A stretch of 64,000 nucleotides of DNA from Alligator mississippiensis (taxonomy: Eukaryota; Chordata; Crocodylia; Alligatoridae). The DNA is taken from the NCBI RefSeq assembly GCF_030867095.1, contig NC_081828.1, positions 4,904,001 through 4,968,000 of the forward strand, read 5' to 3'. A program made the position numbers and the translations under genes. Numbering within the stretch: the first letter of the stretch is position 1; each line of letters starts with the position of its first letter. Of this stretch, positions 46,265 to 57,433 are shown one piece after another. A model generated the notes under the pieces. That model ran no database searches. It worked only from the letters and a program-made list of their open reading frames with translations, and was not told where the DNA came from.

Positions 46265-48290
46265 CATGGGCTTCAACATAAGAACGTGCTTCTGCGTTTT
46301 GCTACAGCAAAGCTTTGGCTCACTCGTGCACACATTTCCACGAGGAAATGGCTAGGAGATAGCTCTGATTCTGCAGTTGCCCACACAGGCTCTGATTCTG
46401 TCTACAATTTAAACTGTGCTGATAGCAATTGTGTTGAAGTAACAACAGCTGCTCTGCATGCAGTCTGTACATAATGTAGTCAGTTTAGGTATATCATCTT
46501 AGGACTGAAAAGGCCATGTACTTACCTGAAACCCATGTCAGCTTTTTTGTACCTCTCTTATATTGCTTCTCAAAGTGCCTTATTTCTCTAATAGTGGCTT
46601 GGAAAGTGATAGGATCGAATCCGTTTTTGGGAAGCCAAAGTGCAGTCCCCTTACAGTCAGAGGTGGGGCTGCCGTGTCCATGCACTCAGGCAGCTTGCAC
46701 CCTCAGTTGGCGCACAGATCGCCAATGGTTGTTAGCATGTAAGCAACAGGCAAAACACCGGGACCCGCATCATGCAATGCAGTTAAGCAAATGATGCCCT
46801 GATTTAGTACGCATAGCAGTATATGCCGAAACCCTGTCTGCTAGTTGAGCTTTTCATCCCTGTTCTGTTTCCAGTGCATCAGCCAGGCTTCCCTTTAGCC
46901 AGGAAAGAAAACAACCCATCCATTTTAGTGAAGCACCTATGTGGAAATAAAACCTGGATGTGATTTATGGGACGTAAAGTCAAATGTGTGTTGTGAATGA
47001 TTATGGTAGTGTGCGGGAACCCCGGTCAGGGAGCAGAGCCCTTTTTGTTCTAGGCTCCGTGCAGGAAAGCAGAACGACTGTCCCTGCGGTGCGAGCTCAG
47101 CTCTGTGCCCCCTACCCACCAAAATACGTCACGAGGGTTGCAAAGCTTCAGTGAGGTTCTCCCTCCTTGTGTTATAAATTAACCTGGTTGCCTTTAGTAG
47201 GGCTCCAACTGAAGCAAAGTCAGGGCCAACCGTCTATTTTGACAGCTTCTAATTATCATGCCATAACTTTGTAAGTGTTATGACAATGTTCTGTAATTGT
47301 AAGGTTCATGGGACATATATCTTTTCCACTTAATGTTTTGCAACCAACTCATCTCTGGTTCAAACTCCGTTTAGGTCAGCTGGAGCTACCTCAAGGATGG
47401 ATTTGGTCCAGCGAGTTCAGAGTCACAGCAGGCTGCTCACTAGAGAGGCAGACTCTGGCAAATTATCTACTCCAAGCTCACTTGGACAAGCTTGCAAAAT
47501 GAAATCACAGCTCTCTGCCCATTAGGCTTGGGATGAAAAGCAAGCTTCAAAGCTGCCCGTGGGTCAGGTTTCATATGGGGAGATTTACTTGTATTATTGA
47601 AGATTGCCATGAGTTTGGGAAAAGGAGAGGGAGGCAATTTGTGAGCCAGCATAAAAATAGCTCTTCCCTGTAGTAAGTGCATAAAGAGTATTGTCATTGT
47701 TATTGGTTTTAATTAAGTTCTTCTTAGATTTGTAAGGTTACTATTGTGAAATGTATCACCGGCAACTGCAGTTCACGGATCCTTTAATAATTCTTTTAAA
47801 CCAAGTATTATTCCTTTACGTACTACCTCTTATTTTTGGGTCCTATATTTTGCTTCTCCTGTTCTATCCTTTATAACCTTGCCTCCCACTGCTAAAGACA
47901 TCTTTGCTTTTAAAGCTATCAACCCATATAGCAATGCCTCATACACAAAGCATGTCAATGCTGTCATCAAAGGGGCGATTGCAGTTGGCATGGATGCAAC
48001 TCAACAAACTTTAAGCTCAATAACATTTTAGCCACAGCAGTGCAGATCTCACCTTAGGCCGTGTATTTACCCAAGGCAAATTTAGTCACCTGCACTGCAC
48101 GTGCATGCTGTGGCTCACAGTGTTGTTGGTCCAAGTTGCTTGGGTCTGTATGCATGATGATCAAACCTTTGACTGCAACGTAGATGTATCTATGGGTTGG
48201 GATATTGCCCTTTGCTGTTTATGGGACTTCAAACCTCGCAGAGATTATATCTGGTGCAGACCGAGCTGGTTTGCCTATTTTGCACGTTTT
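46265..48290. other. non-repetitive non-coding stretch
   Basis: I see no gene or clear repeat. Confidence 0.4.
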
Positions 48291-48339
48291 TCAGTGCAGA
48301 TCAGCGAGCCTTTCCTATGTGCTCGCTGATCTGCACTGA
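48291..48339. repeat. perfect 19-bp-arm hairpin
   Basis: The arms 48291-48309 and 48321-48339 (left arm TCAGTGCAGATCAGCGAGC) are exact reverse complements, with an 11-base loop. This is far above chance for a random position. It could be the centre or end of a MITE, or a small structured RNA, and no flanking evidence decides between these. Confidence 0.85.
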
Positions 48340-48879
48340 ACCCTGACTGTTTTCCAGATGAAGTTTAAAGGGTTGTTTTCAAAACTGCAAGGCCTGATTT
48401 TCTGACTCGGGACCTGCTCCAGACCCTGCTGAGGTCAGTGGCTTTGGATCAGTCCGAGTCTGAGAGACAATCTCTGTTTGTTTCCATAAGAGATGAGCTC
48501 GCCATGGCCAGGTGACAGCAAGAGTAGGAGGGCTGGCTGTAGGCTTGGCTTTGGAGCTTGCTTCCTTTCTCGATCTCCAGAATGATTTTCAGCGTCTGCC
48601 TCATTTTCTTTAGGAAGGGACTCAAGCAGGTTGCGGTGCAGGGTTTAGATGCGTATTATTCTATCCAGGCCAATGGGTTATGAAGAGCAGTGTCAAAATA
48701 ATGCCGCGCCCACAAAAGTTGTGTGGTCAGACTCTGACCCCTATTGAGCATTATCAAATTACACAATGGCACCAGTGAAGCGCAGCTTGACACCTGAGAG
48801 TGTTTGGTTCAAGGGAAAACCAAAACGTAGAATACCTGGACTCTCACAAACTGGTGTCATAGTCCCTGAGGACTTATGG
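48340..48879. other. non-repetitive non-coding stretch
   Basis: I see no gene or clear repeat. Confidence 0.35.
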
Positions 48880-48979
48880 GGCATGTCTACATGTGCATTT
48901 ACTGTGCAGTAAGTTACTGCACAGTAAGGAGTTTTTAGGCCAATGTATGCACACATGCAGCCTTTAAAGCACAGTAATG

Positions 48980-49033
48980 CTGTGTGTGGACTGATTTGGG
49001 ACTAAAGCTAATCCCAAATCAGCCCACACACAG
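48980..49033. repeat. hairpin with 22-bp arms, one mismatch
   Basis: Arms 48980-49001 and 49012-49033 pair over 22 positions with one mismatch and a 10-base loop; the core word is CTGATTTGGGA. It is part of the left half of the surrounding palindromic element. Confidence 0.85.
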
Positions 49034-49151
49034 TGTTACTGCACAGTGAAGCATCTACATGTGCACAGTGTTACTGCGCAGTAAAGCATCTACACATGCA
49101 CAGTGTTACTGCTCAGGAAGGCATCTACATGTGCACAGTGTTACTGCGCAG
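49033..49151 (+). repeat. 35-bp tandem repeat, about 3.4 copies
   Basis: Units start at 49033, 49068, 49103 and 49138. Each begins GTGTTACTGC and contains GCATCTACAYRTGCACA. The unit is built from terminal words of the host element (TCTACATGTGCA and TACTGCGCAGTA), so it probably arose by duplication of the element's own end. Confidence 0.9.
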
Positions 49152-49912
49152 TAAGGCTGTACAAAACAGCAACATTTTGTTTCAACTTCTGTTTAACCAT
49201 TTCAAAGGGACCGTGTTTCATTTTGCCGTTTTGAAGCACTGTTCCATTTTGTTTCATCGAATCTGTTTCGCTGTCTGGATGCTGTTTCGACGTTTCGCCC
49301 ATAAGCTATAATGGGGAATCATGAAAATGCCTATAACTTTGTCATTTCTTTCCTGATTTGAATGAAACCAGCAGAGATGGTAGCCCCTGCTAAAGCCACA
49401 AAATCTCAAGTTTCAAGGAGATAGGTGCAGGGCTTTCTGAGAAACTGCATCTCCAACTGTTCAGAGCAAAACTCGTGTCACTTGTAAGTGTGAAGGCACA
49501 GGGGGGTGAAAACAGCAGGTACGTTAGCCCTTGCTGAGGTCATGAAGCCTGCCAAGTTGCAAGGAGATAGGTGTAGGGGTTTCTGGGAAACTGCACCTCA
49601 AGTTGCTGACAAGCAAAACTCGTGACGTGTGTGACTTTTTCTGCTGTTTTTCCGTCACAGTCACTGCCCAGCTACACAGTCAATATGAGAGCGGTCCTTC
49701 CCCCTCCCTCTCCATACTTTCTCTTTAGCTGCCAGCGAGCCTGGCTTCAAAACTCGAAACGTTTCGAAACTTTCAGAACATTTTGACTGCCCTTGTTTTG
49801 TTTCGAGGCAGTTTCAAAGCCTTTCGTTTCATTTTGATTTTGCTGTTTCGAGCTTGAAACACGCCGAAACATCTTCGAAGCAAAACACCCATCGAAATTT
49901 CGCGCAGCCCTA
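49152..49912. mobile_element. hAT-like element nested in the palindromic element
   Basis: Termini are TAAGGCTGTACAAAA on the left and TAGGGCTGCGCGAAA as the complement of the right. Flanks CTGCGCAG (49144-49151) and CCACGCAG (49913-49920) match at 6 of 8 positions, as for an 8-bp duplication. The terminal sequence resembles that of the element at 51606-52424. The interior has GAAAC/GTTTC-rich arms and a diverged 146-bp direct duplication around 'caaggagataggtg' (49414 and 49560). No transposase. Confidence 0.7.
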
Positions 49913-49927
49913 CCACGCAGTAACTAA

Positions 49928-49978
49928 TTGGGCATAAATTTGATACCTGCATGATACAGGTATCAAATTTATGCCCAA
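49928..49978. repeat. perfect 22-bp-arm hairpin
   Basis: Arms 49928-49949 and 49957-49978 are exact reverse complements with a 7-base loop CATGATA; the core word is CATAAATTTGATACC. It lies in the right half of the palindromic element and probably formed its original centre. Confidence 0.9.
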
Positions 49979-50108
49979 GTCGACGTAAGTTGCCATAGTT
50001 ACTGTCATGCCCGTGTAGACACATATCTATAATGCGCAGTAATTTTAGTTACTGCGCAGTAACCTAAATTACTGCGCAGTAAATATGCACATGTAGACGC
50101 ACACATGG

Positions 50109-50439
50109 TTATATACAGAGAGACCAGACAGGCATGCTGCTGCCGCAGTGTAGAGCTGTCCTGGCAGACTTTGTTGGTTTTGAGTGATTTCTGAACAGCA
50201 TGAGAAACACCTTCTGGGCCTTTAGGGCCCACAGGTTGAGTCTGCTGTGGGGAAATTTCCCTGGCAGAGCTCTGCGTCTATGGGCAGGATCAGGCATGGG
50301 GGAAAGGTGACCCTGGTGTGTTTAGGCTTAACCACTGGATAAAAGTGTAGTTTCCCAAAGACCCACCAGCAAGGAGAGGTGCCAAGTCAGATGGCGTGAT
50401 GCGTTCCACTCTTCTAACCCTGTAGATCTTGCCCTTTGC
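50109..50439. other. non-repetitive non-coding stretch
   Basis: I see no gene or clear repeat. Confidence 0.35.
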
Positions 50440-50600
50440 CGCACAACTATTTCTTTGACATTGTTCCATGATGACTTTTAAACTGCATCCGTTTAAGACT
50501 AAAACAAGAGAGATAAACGGTTCTTAATTTTAATTAAAGCAAACTTTATTTTGCTGTTTCATTAGCTGGCTGTGTTATTTCAGGGCTCGACAGTAAAGTT
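50440..50600. other. candidate conserved non-coding block
   Basis: Single-copy AT-rich sequence with TTTTAATTAAAGC, GAGATAAACGG and TTCATTAGCTGGC words suggesting homeodomain and forkhead-type sites. Composition-based only. Confidence 0.25.
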
Positions 50601-51349
50601 ATATGGTACCCTGTGGGTACCTCTGCTTGTGTTATGTGGTTTCTTATTTACAGTTTCTCCAGAATGCTTATAGTCAACTGAACTCCATCATCTCACAGCA
50701 TAGGACCAGAACAGTTAATGAAAAATGCTATAATAATAACATGGGACTCTCATGGGAGTCAGGTAATTGGGGAAAGGTACTATTAACTTTACCGTTAGGC
50801 GAGTCTGCAGATCTAAGGGTCCAGTGCCAAATATACTGAGGAAACAGAGCCTGGTTTGGGGGAGGAAAGATGAAAAGATAAAGGTAACTGATGGACACAG
50901 GAAATAGTCTCCATACGTACACTTGGGTATAGAGGCATTGACATCCTTAAGGTCTAGTGGCCTGTATATGTCAGTAGGTGATATCAGATGCTTTCGATGA
51001 AGGTGGGAGGACTACGCAGTAGGCAGATGTGGGGTCTCATCCAGATTTCTAATAGTTAGGGATTGCCTCAAACCCCAAACATAAGAAAGTATGGAATTAC
51101 TATAGTTTAGAACGATTTTACAATTGGGACCATTGCTGAAGTGGCCATGTTCCCCTTTAGGTGTAATCCCATTTGTTTTAATGGGAGTATGCGATTGAGT
51201 ACAACCCGTGGAGTGAGGAAGTGGCTTCTTTGCCAGATAATCTCCCAGTCCTTAAATTAATTTGGAGCCATAATTGTTAAACTTGGCTAACTGCAAGCAC
51301 CTCAGGCAAAATGAATCATTTAAGGAACAGAAAGATGGTCTGCTGTTTA
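50601..51349. other. non-repetitive non-coding stretch
   Basis: I see no gene or clear repeat. Confidence 0.4.
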
Positions 51350-51530
51350 CAGCATTAGCCTGGGGGTGAGGAGACCTAAATTCAGTGTCCTACCACAGAG
51401 CACCTGTGTGACTATGGGCTAGGGCTAAGTCCTTTTCTGTGCCACAGCACTTCCTACCTCATATGGGGTGTCGCAAGGACAAACACATTAAAGTCTGTAA
51501 GGTGTTCTGGTACAAAGGCAACGGAGATTG
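51350..51530 (+). repeat. MIR-like SINE, sense
   Basis: 'gcattagcctgggggtgagg' then 'agacctaaattcagtgtcct' then 'cctgtgtgactatgggctag' and 'ttctgtgccacagcacttcc' follow the MIR order, with a diverged tail 'aaggtgttctggtacaaagg'. Confidence 0.6.
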
Positions 51531-51605
51531 TCTAAGGGATTAAGATTTCTAGGAAGATTAAATAAATCATCTGATCTCTTTTCCTCAGTGTAACCTACTA
51601 GAAAT

Positions 51606-52424
51606 TAGGGGTGTGCAAAGCGGGCTCTATTCAATTCAGACTCGGATTTGGCCTGAATCAGGAACAGTGATTCGATTCATTGATTCGGATCACTGTCCCC
51701 AATTTGATTTGGCCAAATCTGAATCTGTGATTAAATTCTGATTTGGAGAATCGGCGATTCGGCCATAGACACAAGTTTAAAAGTTTTTTCTACATACCTC
51801 GAGACACCAGCGTGGCTCGTGATGGCTGCGATGCTGGGGTGCATGGAGCATCCCACAGGAGTGAAGGGGGGCCCCTCATGTGCTTGGCTGTGAACCCAGA
51901 AGTGGAGCGGAAGTACTTCCAATCCACTTCTGGGTCCGCTGGGGAGCACACTGGGAGCCCCACTGCGCCCCCTCGGCTCAATGATCAGCCATGGGGGTAC
52001 CACGTGTGCCCCCCCAGACCCAGGAGGCACCAGTCGTCGAGCTGGGGGGGCATGGAGGGGCCCCCGGTGCACTCCCCTGCGGACCTGGAAGTGGACCGGA
52101 AGTACTTTTAGTCTACTTCTGGGTTTACTGCTGAGCACGAATGGAAAAACTCCCATGCTCCTGTGGGACACTCCATGCACCCCAGCATCGCAGCATTCAC
52201 CAGCCTCCTGCTACCTAGAGGTATGTAGAAAAAGCAATTTAAAGCTGTGTCAATGTCCGAATCTCCAAATCTTTCTGAATCCCTCTGAATTGATTTGGAG
52301 GTTCCGATTCGATTCGGAGAAATTAAAGGGTCCTCTGATTTGATTCAGGTTTGGAGATTTGGCCACTGAATCGGGCCGAATCCCCGCTAAATCATTTCAG
52401 GGACCGAAGCTTCACGCAGCCCTA
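51606..52424. mobile_element. foldback hAT-like element with exact 8-bp target duplication
   Basis: This 819-bp element begins TAGGGGTGTGCAAAGC and ends, as complement, TAGGGCTGCGTGAAGC. CTAGAAAT flanks it exactly at 51598-51605 and 52425-52432. The two halves are imperfect reverse complements over roughly 350 bases each. The 'cgattcgg/ccgaatc' rich ends pair, as do the 'ttttttctacatacct' and 'gatgctggggtgcatgga' blocks with their partners around 52140-52230. A perfect 12-bp-arm hairpin of CCCAGAAGTGGA lies near 51895-51934. The open frames on both strands simply mirror this symmetry. Confidence 0.85.
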
Positions 52425-52432
52425 CTAGAAAT

Positions 52433-52799
52433 CAATATGGAGGTACAATGAATCATGTAGTGATAAACTTTTGGCTCCCAAGTCTGGCAATTTTCACCCC
52501 GGAGTTGACCTCAGTAGTGAGAATAAGGATTTCAGGTGTTAGAAACTCAAGAGATCTCCATACGGTGAACCCCCCAAAAGGACCCTTTGCTTTCATCTTG
52601 GCCTCTCTTCTGCTGCGCTGAGCTCTAGACAAGGGATGAAGGGCTGATGTATCCAGCAAACTTGCCAGGCTGATATCACTATGTAAAAATCTGAACTGCT
52701 TTTGTGTCACTTCACTTAATGCTTGGATTTCCACCAAGACCGCACTGTACTTAACCTTCAATATATTATTGTTTTAGTTTTTTTCTCCAGTCTGAATAA
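52433..52799. other. non-repetitive non-coding stretch
   Basis: I see no gene or clear repeat. Confidence 0.35.
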
Positions 52800-53240
52800 C
52801 AACTTATACCATAACTCCCTTAGTGGATGGAGGGACAAAGATGTTCCAGAATGAAATTATAACAGTTCCAGGAAAGTCTCGCTGCATTGCTTATTTCATT
52901 CACTGTTCGACTTATTAAAGTAGCCAGGGGGTGGGGAGGAATAAAAACATTACAAACGATACGTTGCTGGATAAAAGATATTCCATTACAAACCTTGTCA
53001 ACATTAATAACGTATGCCTCTTTCGGAGCGCACTGGGCTGTCAATAAGAAACAGGAATGAACCAAGATGAAAACGATCTGTCAGAAACCAGATTGTATCA
53101 GAACGATAATAGAGTGAAATTAATTTACGGCGAGGAGATTTCACAACAGACAATGAAGCAGCATTGAAAACCACAGTCCAATGTAATCCCTTTGAAGAAA
53201 TATTGTACTTATTACGGCTGGGTTGCAAATGTTTGGTTTA
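52800..53240. other. candidate conserved non-coding block
   Basis: A long single-copy block with CATTAATAACGTATG, GAAATTAATTTACGG, GTCAATAAGAAACAGG and retained CpGs (AACGATACG, TTACGGCGAGG). CpG retention in AT-rich sequence plus homeodomain cores makes this one of the better enhancer-like candidates. Composition-based inference. Confidence 0.3.
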
Positions 53241-53360
53241 AAAGCCTGAGCTTTGGAAAATGGAAGTTAAAAAAACAAGGCTGAAGAGGCTTAATATTTC
53301 CATCTTCCACTGAGGCAAAGCTGGTTAGTAAATGCTATTTCCATCCTACTGATAGTTCTG

Positions 53361-53530
53361 CTATTGGACATTTTAAGGTTGTTTTTTTTTGTCCCATTTG
53401 AAATGAGAAAAGTAAAAATGCTGATTTTTTGGGGTGTTTTTTTGGTGGGGGGGGTTGCTATTGGACATTTTAAGTTTTTTTGGTCCCAGTTTGAAATGGG
53501 AAAATTAAAAATGCTGACTTTTCAACTGAT
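53361..53530 (+). repeat. 97-bp tandem duplication
   Basis: CTATTGGACATTTTAAG starts at 53361 and again at 53458. In each copy it is followed by 'tttgaaatgrgaaaa' and 'taaaaatgctga'. The surrounding 53340-53900 is rich in similar 'ggacatttt' and 'tttgaaat' words, suggesting a decayed AT-rich repeat. Confidence 0.8.
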
Positions 53531-54537
53531 TTATTTGTTTATTTATTTTTGCTGAACGAAAAGTTCCAAAAAGCTTCCATTGGAAATCCTGAAAAAAAGC
53601 TTCTGCTTGACATTTTCCATCTAAACAAGATGTTCAGCCATTTCAAAGTTGGATATTTCACTTAGGAGTGTTGTTTGACTTAAAATAGGTCATTTGGAAT
53701 AAAAAAATCAGTTGGATATGAACTATGGCAATTTTAACATTTATAACAAAAACTTTTGTTTCATTTTTGAAATCTGTTTGAACTTCCTGAAAGGAAAATC
53801 AAAATATTGAATCACAATGGACGTATCATCTTAGAAAACTTTGATTTAGATGAAATCACAATTTCTTGGGGAAAAGGGATGGAACATTTTTGTAAGAAAA
53901 ATATTGACTGGCTCTACATTTGAGGTATATCCTGAAGTATGCATTCCTATCACACTATGCTCTTGGGGACTGAGTGAAATATCCAAGATGAAACAAGTCT
54001 CCTGTAAATTGGTCCCAAATTGGAAACTGGATTGAGCTTCTTGCAGGTGGCATATGTTTGGTCCATGCTTTCCCTCCTCAGAAATCTTTTCTTTGGTGAG
54101 TGTCCTCCATTGGTGTGATCCAGAGTAGTAGTAGTAAAGTCCAGAGGCAAATGTGCAAACCTACCGATTCTGTCTGATCCACACAGCATTAAAATGTCCT
54201 ATAGTTGACAGCTAGGAGCCAGAATTGTTAAATTCTTAAATGCAAATAGGTCCCTAGTACCATCTTTGGAAGCACCTGGGCACGTAGATCCCAAATGGAA
54301 GTTGATTTTGAAAATCTTTAAGCCGAAGAATGTGAAAAGTCCGACTTGCTGGTCTTTTAGCTCTGATTGTGGCTGTTTGTGTTTAATGCATCTGGAGGGC
54401 ATCTGTATTTAGTTTCCGGTCGTTGTACAGTACGCTGGAAATCCTGCATAAAAAAGGCTGTTTCTTCAGGCTTTCTACCTCAGGTTTTGTAGACATGTGA
54501 AGTCTGCTTAGCCAGCTGGAATTTTTCTCCCTGTTAT
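53531..54537. other. AT-rich, then non-repetitive non-coding stretch
   Basis: I see no gene. The first 370 bases look like decayed repeat; the rest is single-copy. Confidence 0.4.
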
Positions 54538-55010
54538 TAGGGGCGTGCAAGGCAGGCCCTATTTGATTTGGATTTTGCCCGAATCGGGGACAGTGATTTG
54601 ATTCGTTGATTCAGATCACTGTCCCCGATTCGATTTGGCTGAATCCGAATCTGAAGATTTGATGCTGATTTGGAGAATCAGCGATTCGGACATAGACACA
54701 GCTTTAAATGTTTTTTCTACATACCTCTAGGTAGCAGGCAGCTCGCGAATGCTGCAATGCTGGGGCAGAATGCTGGGGCTCCCCACAGGAGCGCGGGGGG
54801 CTCCCCAGTATGCTCAGCAGCAGACTTGGAAGTGGACTAGAAGCACTTCCAATCCACTTGCGGGTCCGCCGGGGAGTGCCCCGCACCTCCCTGGCTTGGC
54901 GATTGGTCACGGGGGGACCTCAGGTACCCCCCCTCCCAGACCCAGGAGGCACCAGTTGCTGAGCCAGGGGGTGGGGGTGCAGGGGGTCCCCCAGCATGCT
55001 CCCTTGCAGA
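54538..55010 (+). mobile_element. truncated second copy of the foldback hAT-like element
   Basis: It begins TAGGGGCGTGCAAGGC and follows the left and central parts of the element at 51606-52424 block by block ('gattcgtt' arm, 'ttttttctacatacctct', 'ctccaatccacttgcggg'-type block, 'cagacccaggaggcaccag'). The match stops near 55010, so the right arm and right terminus are missing. Confidence 0.8.
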
Positions 55011-55364
55011 CTGCAGGAAAGGAGACTGAATTCCCATCCACATAGGTAAAGGTACCTCTATTAGACTAGCCCTCATCCATCGTGGTCCCCAGGCAGCTGT
55101 TCAGTTACTTGCAGGATGGGATTTGATTTCAGATCCTAAAAATCACACCTCTTGCTTTGCCAGCCATTCAAGGATGTGCCAGGGCATACAGCTAGCTGCA
55201 CACACATGCATGCAGAGGGAGCTATGGACTGGTGAGCACCTTGATCCCCAGCTCCCAATGCTGCAGACCTGTTACCCCAGCCTCAAGCTGCATGGGGGGG
55301 CTTGAAATGGGGGGGCTTGGCCTGTGCTTGGGGACGTTAAAGTCACACCATGCCACTCAGGGCT
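55011..55364. other. non-repetitive non-coding stretch
   Basis: I see no gene or clear repeat. Confidence 0.35.
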
Positions 55365-55740
55365 AAGCTACATGCCATATGTTCACGCCATACAAACTAA
55401 CCACAAAGACGGGCCGTGTTAAACATGTCCCGCATTAAATGTGGGACATCTTTTGCACATCTGGTTTGCCATTTTATCATGTGATCAATTGGCTAAATCA
55501 TGTGTGGCATGCTGTGTTTATCACATGATTAACATGTTCATCCTGAAATAAGGGAAATGTCTGCCAGGGCCCACAGCACCTAGCCTTTTGGACTGCTTAG
55601 TCTGCAAAGTGTAAGGGTAACTCTGTACTGCACATTAACCCACTTAATTGGCTCCACGTTTAGGAAGCCAGGTTAAGTAAATGGAGCATGGGTGTTCCCA
55701 GAGCAAGCTCTGCCCATACTACTGTGCCCTTATTGCCCCT
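55365..55740. mobile_element. possible decayed TIR element
   Basis: It starts with 'gggctaagctacatgcca', similar to the 'ctacatg' termini of sauropsid MITEs. Inside are several short inverted words, including TCCCGCATTAAATGTGGGA and AATCATGTG / CACATGATT. No clean end or target duplication was found. Confidence 0.3.
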
Positions 55741-57152
55741 GCACTCACTAGTGCACACGTCAAGGGGCAAACCCCATGCATCTTAGCACTAGGATGCCCT
55801 AGGATTCTTCCCCATGCAAAACTTCTCCACCCTTAAGGTGCTGGGGATTGGGGGAAAGGCACTAGGAAAGGCTGTCAAGACTCAAATGAGTTTTGCCTGT
55901 ATCCTCATTGCATGGCAGACAGGCTCCATCACGAGTTAAACTAGAGCCCAGACACAACCCAGGCTCTCAGCCAAACTAGCCCAAACGACTCAAAAGCACT
56001 TCCAAATTCAGGTCAGAGGGATTTTTCAGTGTGAACGGCAGGTAAAAAAGTTTGGTGAAAAATCCAGATAATAGCCTAGAGGTCAAGCCTACAGTGAAGA
56101 TGTACGGCGTGAAAATCCTGCAAGCTGTCCCATAATTAAATATGTCCACCAGGTTAACCACTGGATGACTTCCTTAGCATATGGTCCCAAAGAATGACAG
56201 TCAACGTCTTGATTGGTGTGTCACAGCAAGGTTCATCATTGCTAATTGGCTCCTATAGAAAAGTGTGACATACAGCTGCATCCTCTCCCCTGGGCTGGGA
56301 TCATATTTAATTGAACACGGCAGAGTGAAATGTCAGCTATGCTAAAGGAAAACAAACAACCAACGTGAAAACTCACAATTAACAGAGATGATTTTTTTTT
56401 AATCACCCTATTGACACTGTCCTAGGCAAATCACAGTAATGCAATATGATAGTTCACTCCAACATTGAGGCAGGCAGCTGTTACTAGATGAGTGAACTAT
56501 GGGACCCATCAGAAATTGAGGCTTTTGGAGTAAATAGGAGCACAAAGAAGGCCCATGGGGAAGGGTGCTGACTTAAAATGATGGAGGGACTGGGGTTCAG
56601 TTCGCTGATACGGGCTGGGGTCTCTGCTGCAGGGATTTGTATTGGTATTGAAACCAATAAGCGATTCATGTACAACTCACAAGCAAGGCTCGGTGAAGAG
56701 CCCGCTACCCTGGACTCCCCTCTACCAGATGAGTGCCTTAACAAGGGCTACAGAGTGATAGGAGCACAGGAAAGGACGGGACTTCTTGTCACTGAGTCCA
56801 GTCCTCTACTGTCACAGGTGGCCCCATCACACACTTGGGCTGAAAAGGCTGAACTTTGTGACCTAATGATGAGAAGAGACCCCTTTATGACCCAGATTTC
56901 CACTCGACTGAGGGGCTCTCAGATAATACTGGGAAGATGGTCCTGGCAGTTCACATGACAATCAGCTAAAGTGTCTGATTCATACACCTTATCTTTGCTT
57001 CAAGGTCCCTTCGCATTGCAGAGCAGTGCAAAGTGGTCTGAGTATAAGTGGAAGCACACACTCTAACAGTGACAGGCATCCAAACTGGAAAGGTGTTTAC
57101 TTTACTGGCCAAAAAGAGGGTTTTTCAGCAAATGGAAATTAGCTCTTTAGGG
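55741..57152. other. non-repetitive non-coding stretch
   Basis: I see no gene or clear repeat. Confidence 0.4.
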
Positions 57153-57368
57153 CAGAGGTCAGCAGCCTTTCTCTATCACAGGGTCAAATGAATATAGCTC
57201 AGTCCTAAGCATCCTTGCGGTTGTTATATACTCTATTGCTAAATGACAGTGGCACATCCTCATGCAAAACTTACTAATGGCAAGATATATAAACTCTGTT
57301 CTTGGTGGATGAGATAAAACCTCATGTGTGTGGGGGGGCAGGGGGACACAGGGTGCTGACACCTCCCT
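57153..57368. mobile_element. possible hAT-like MITE
   Basis: The left end CAGAGGTCAGCAGCC and the complement of the right end GGAGGTGTCAGCACCC are similar inverted termini, like those at 16399-16627. No flanking 8-bp duplication is visible. Confidence 0.35.
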
Positions 57369-57433
57369 ATCTTCAGGAATAACTAAAAGCCCAAGTTAGG
57401 AGAACTGGGTTCAAGTAGGTAGTACATGTGCAG

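Larger units (their letters stand above)
48880..50108. mobile_element. TACTGCGCAGTA-type palindromic element, split by an insertion
   Basis: The left part (48880-49151) and right part (49913-50108) are mirror images at their ends: GCATGTCTACATGTGCAT on the left and GTGCGTCTACATGTGCAT as the complement on the right. Both carry repeated ACTGCGCAGT palindromes. Each half contains its own long hairpin (48980-49033 and 49928-49978). The interior is interrupted by a separate element at 49152-49912. No coding sequence. Confidence 0.7.

Noticed and set aside
51731-52343. Overlapping 120-150 codon frames on both strands
   Set aside because: They are the two strands of a foldback element; the frames mirror the palindrome and encode no known transposase.
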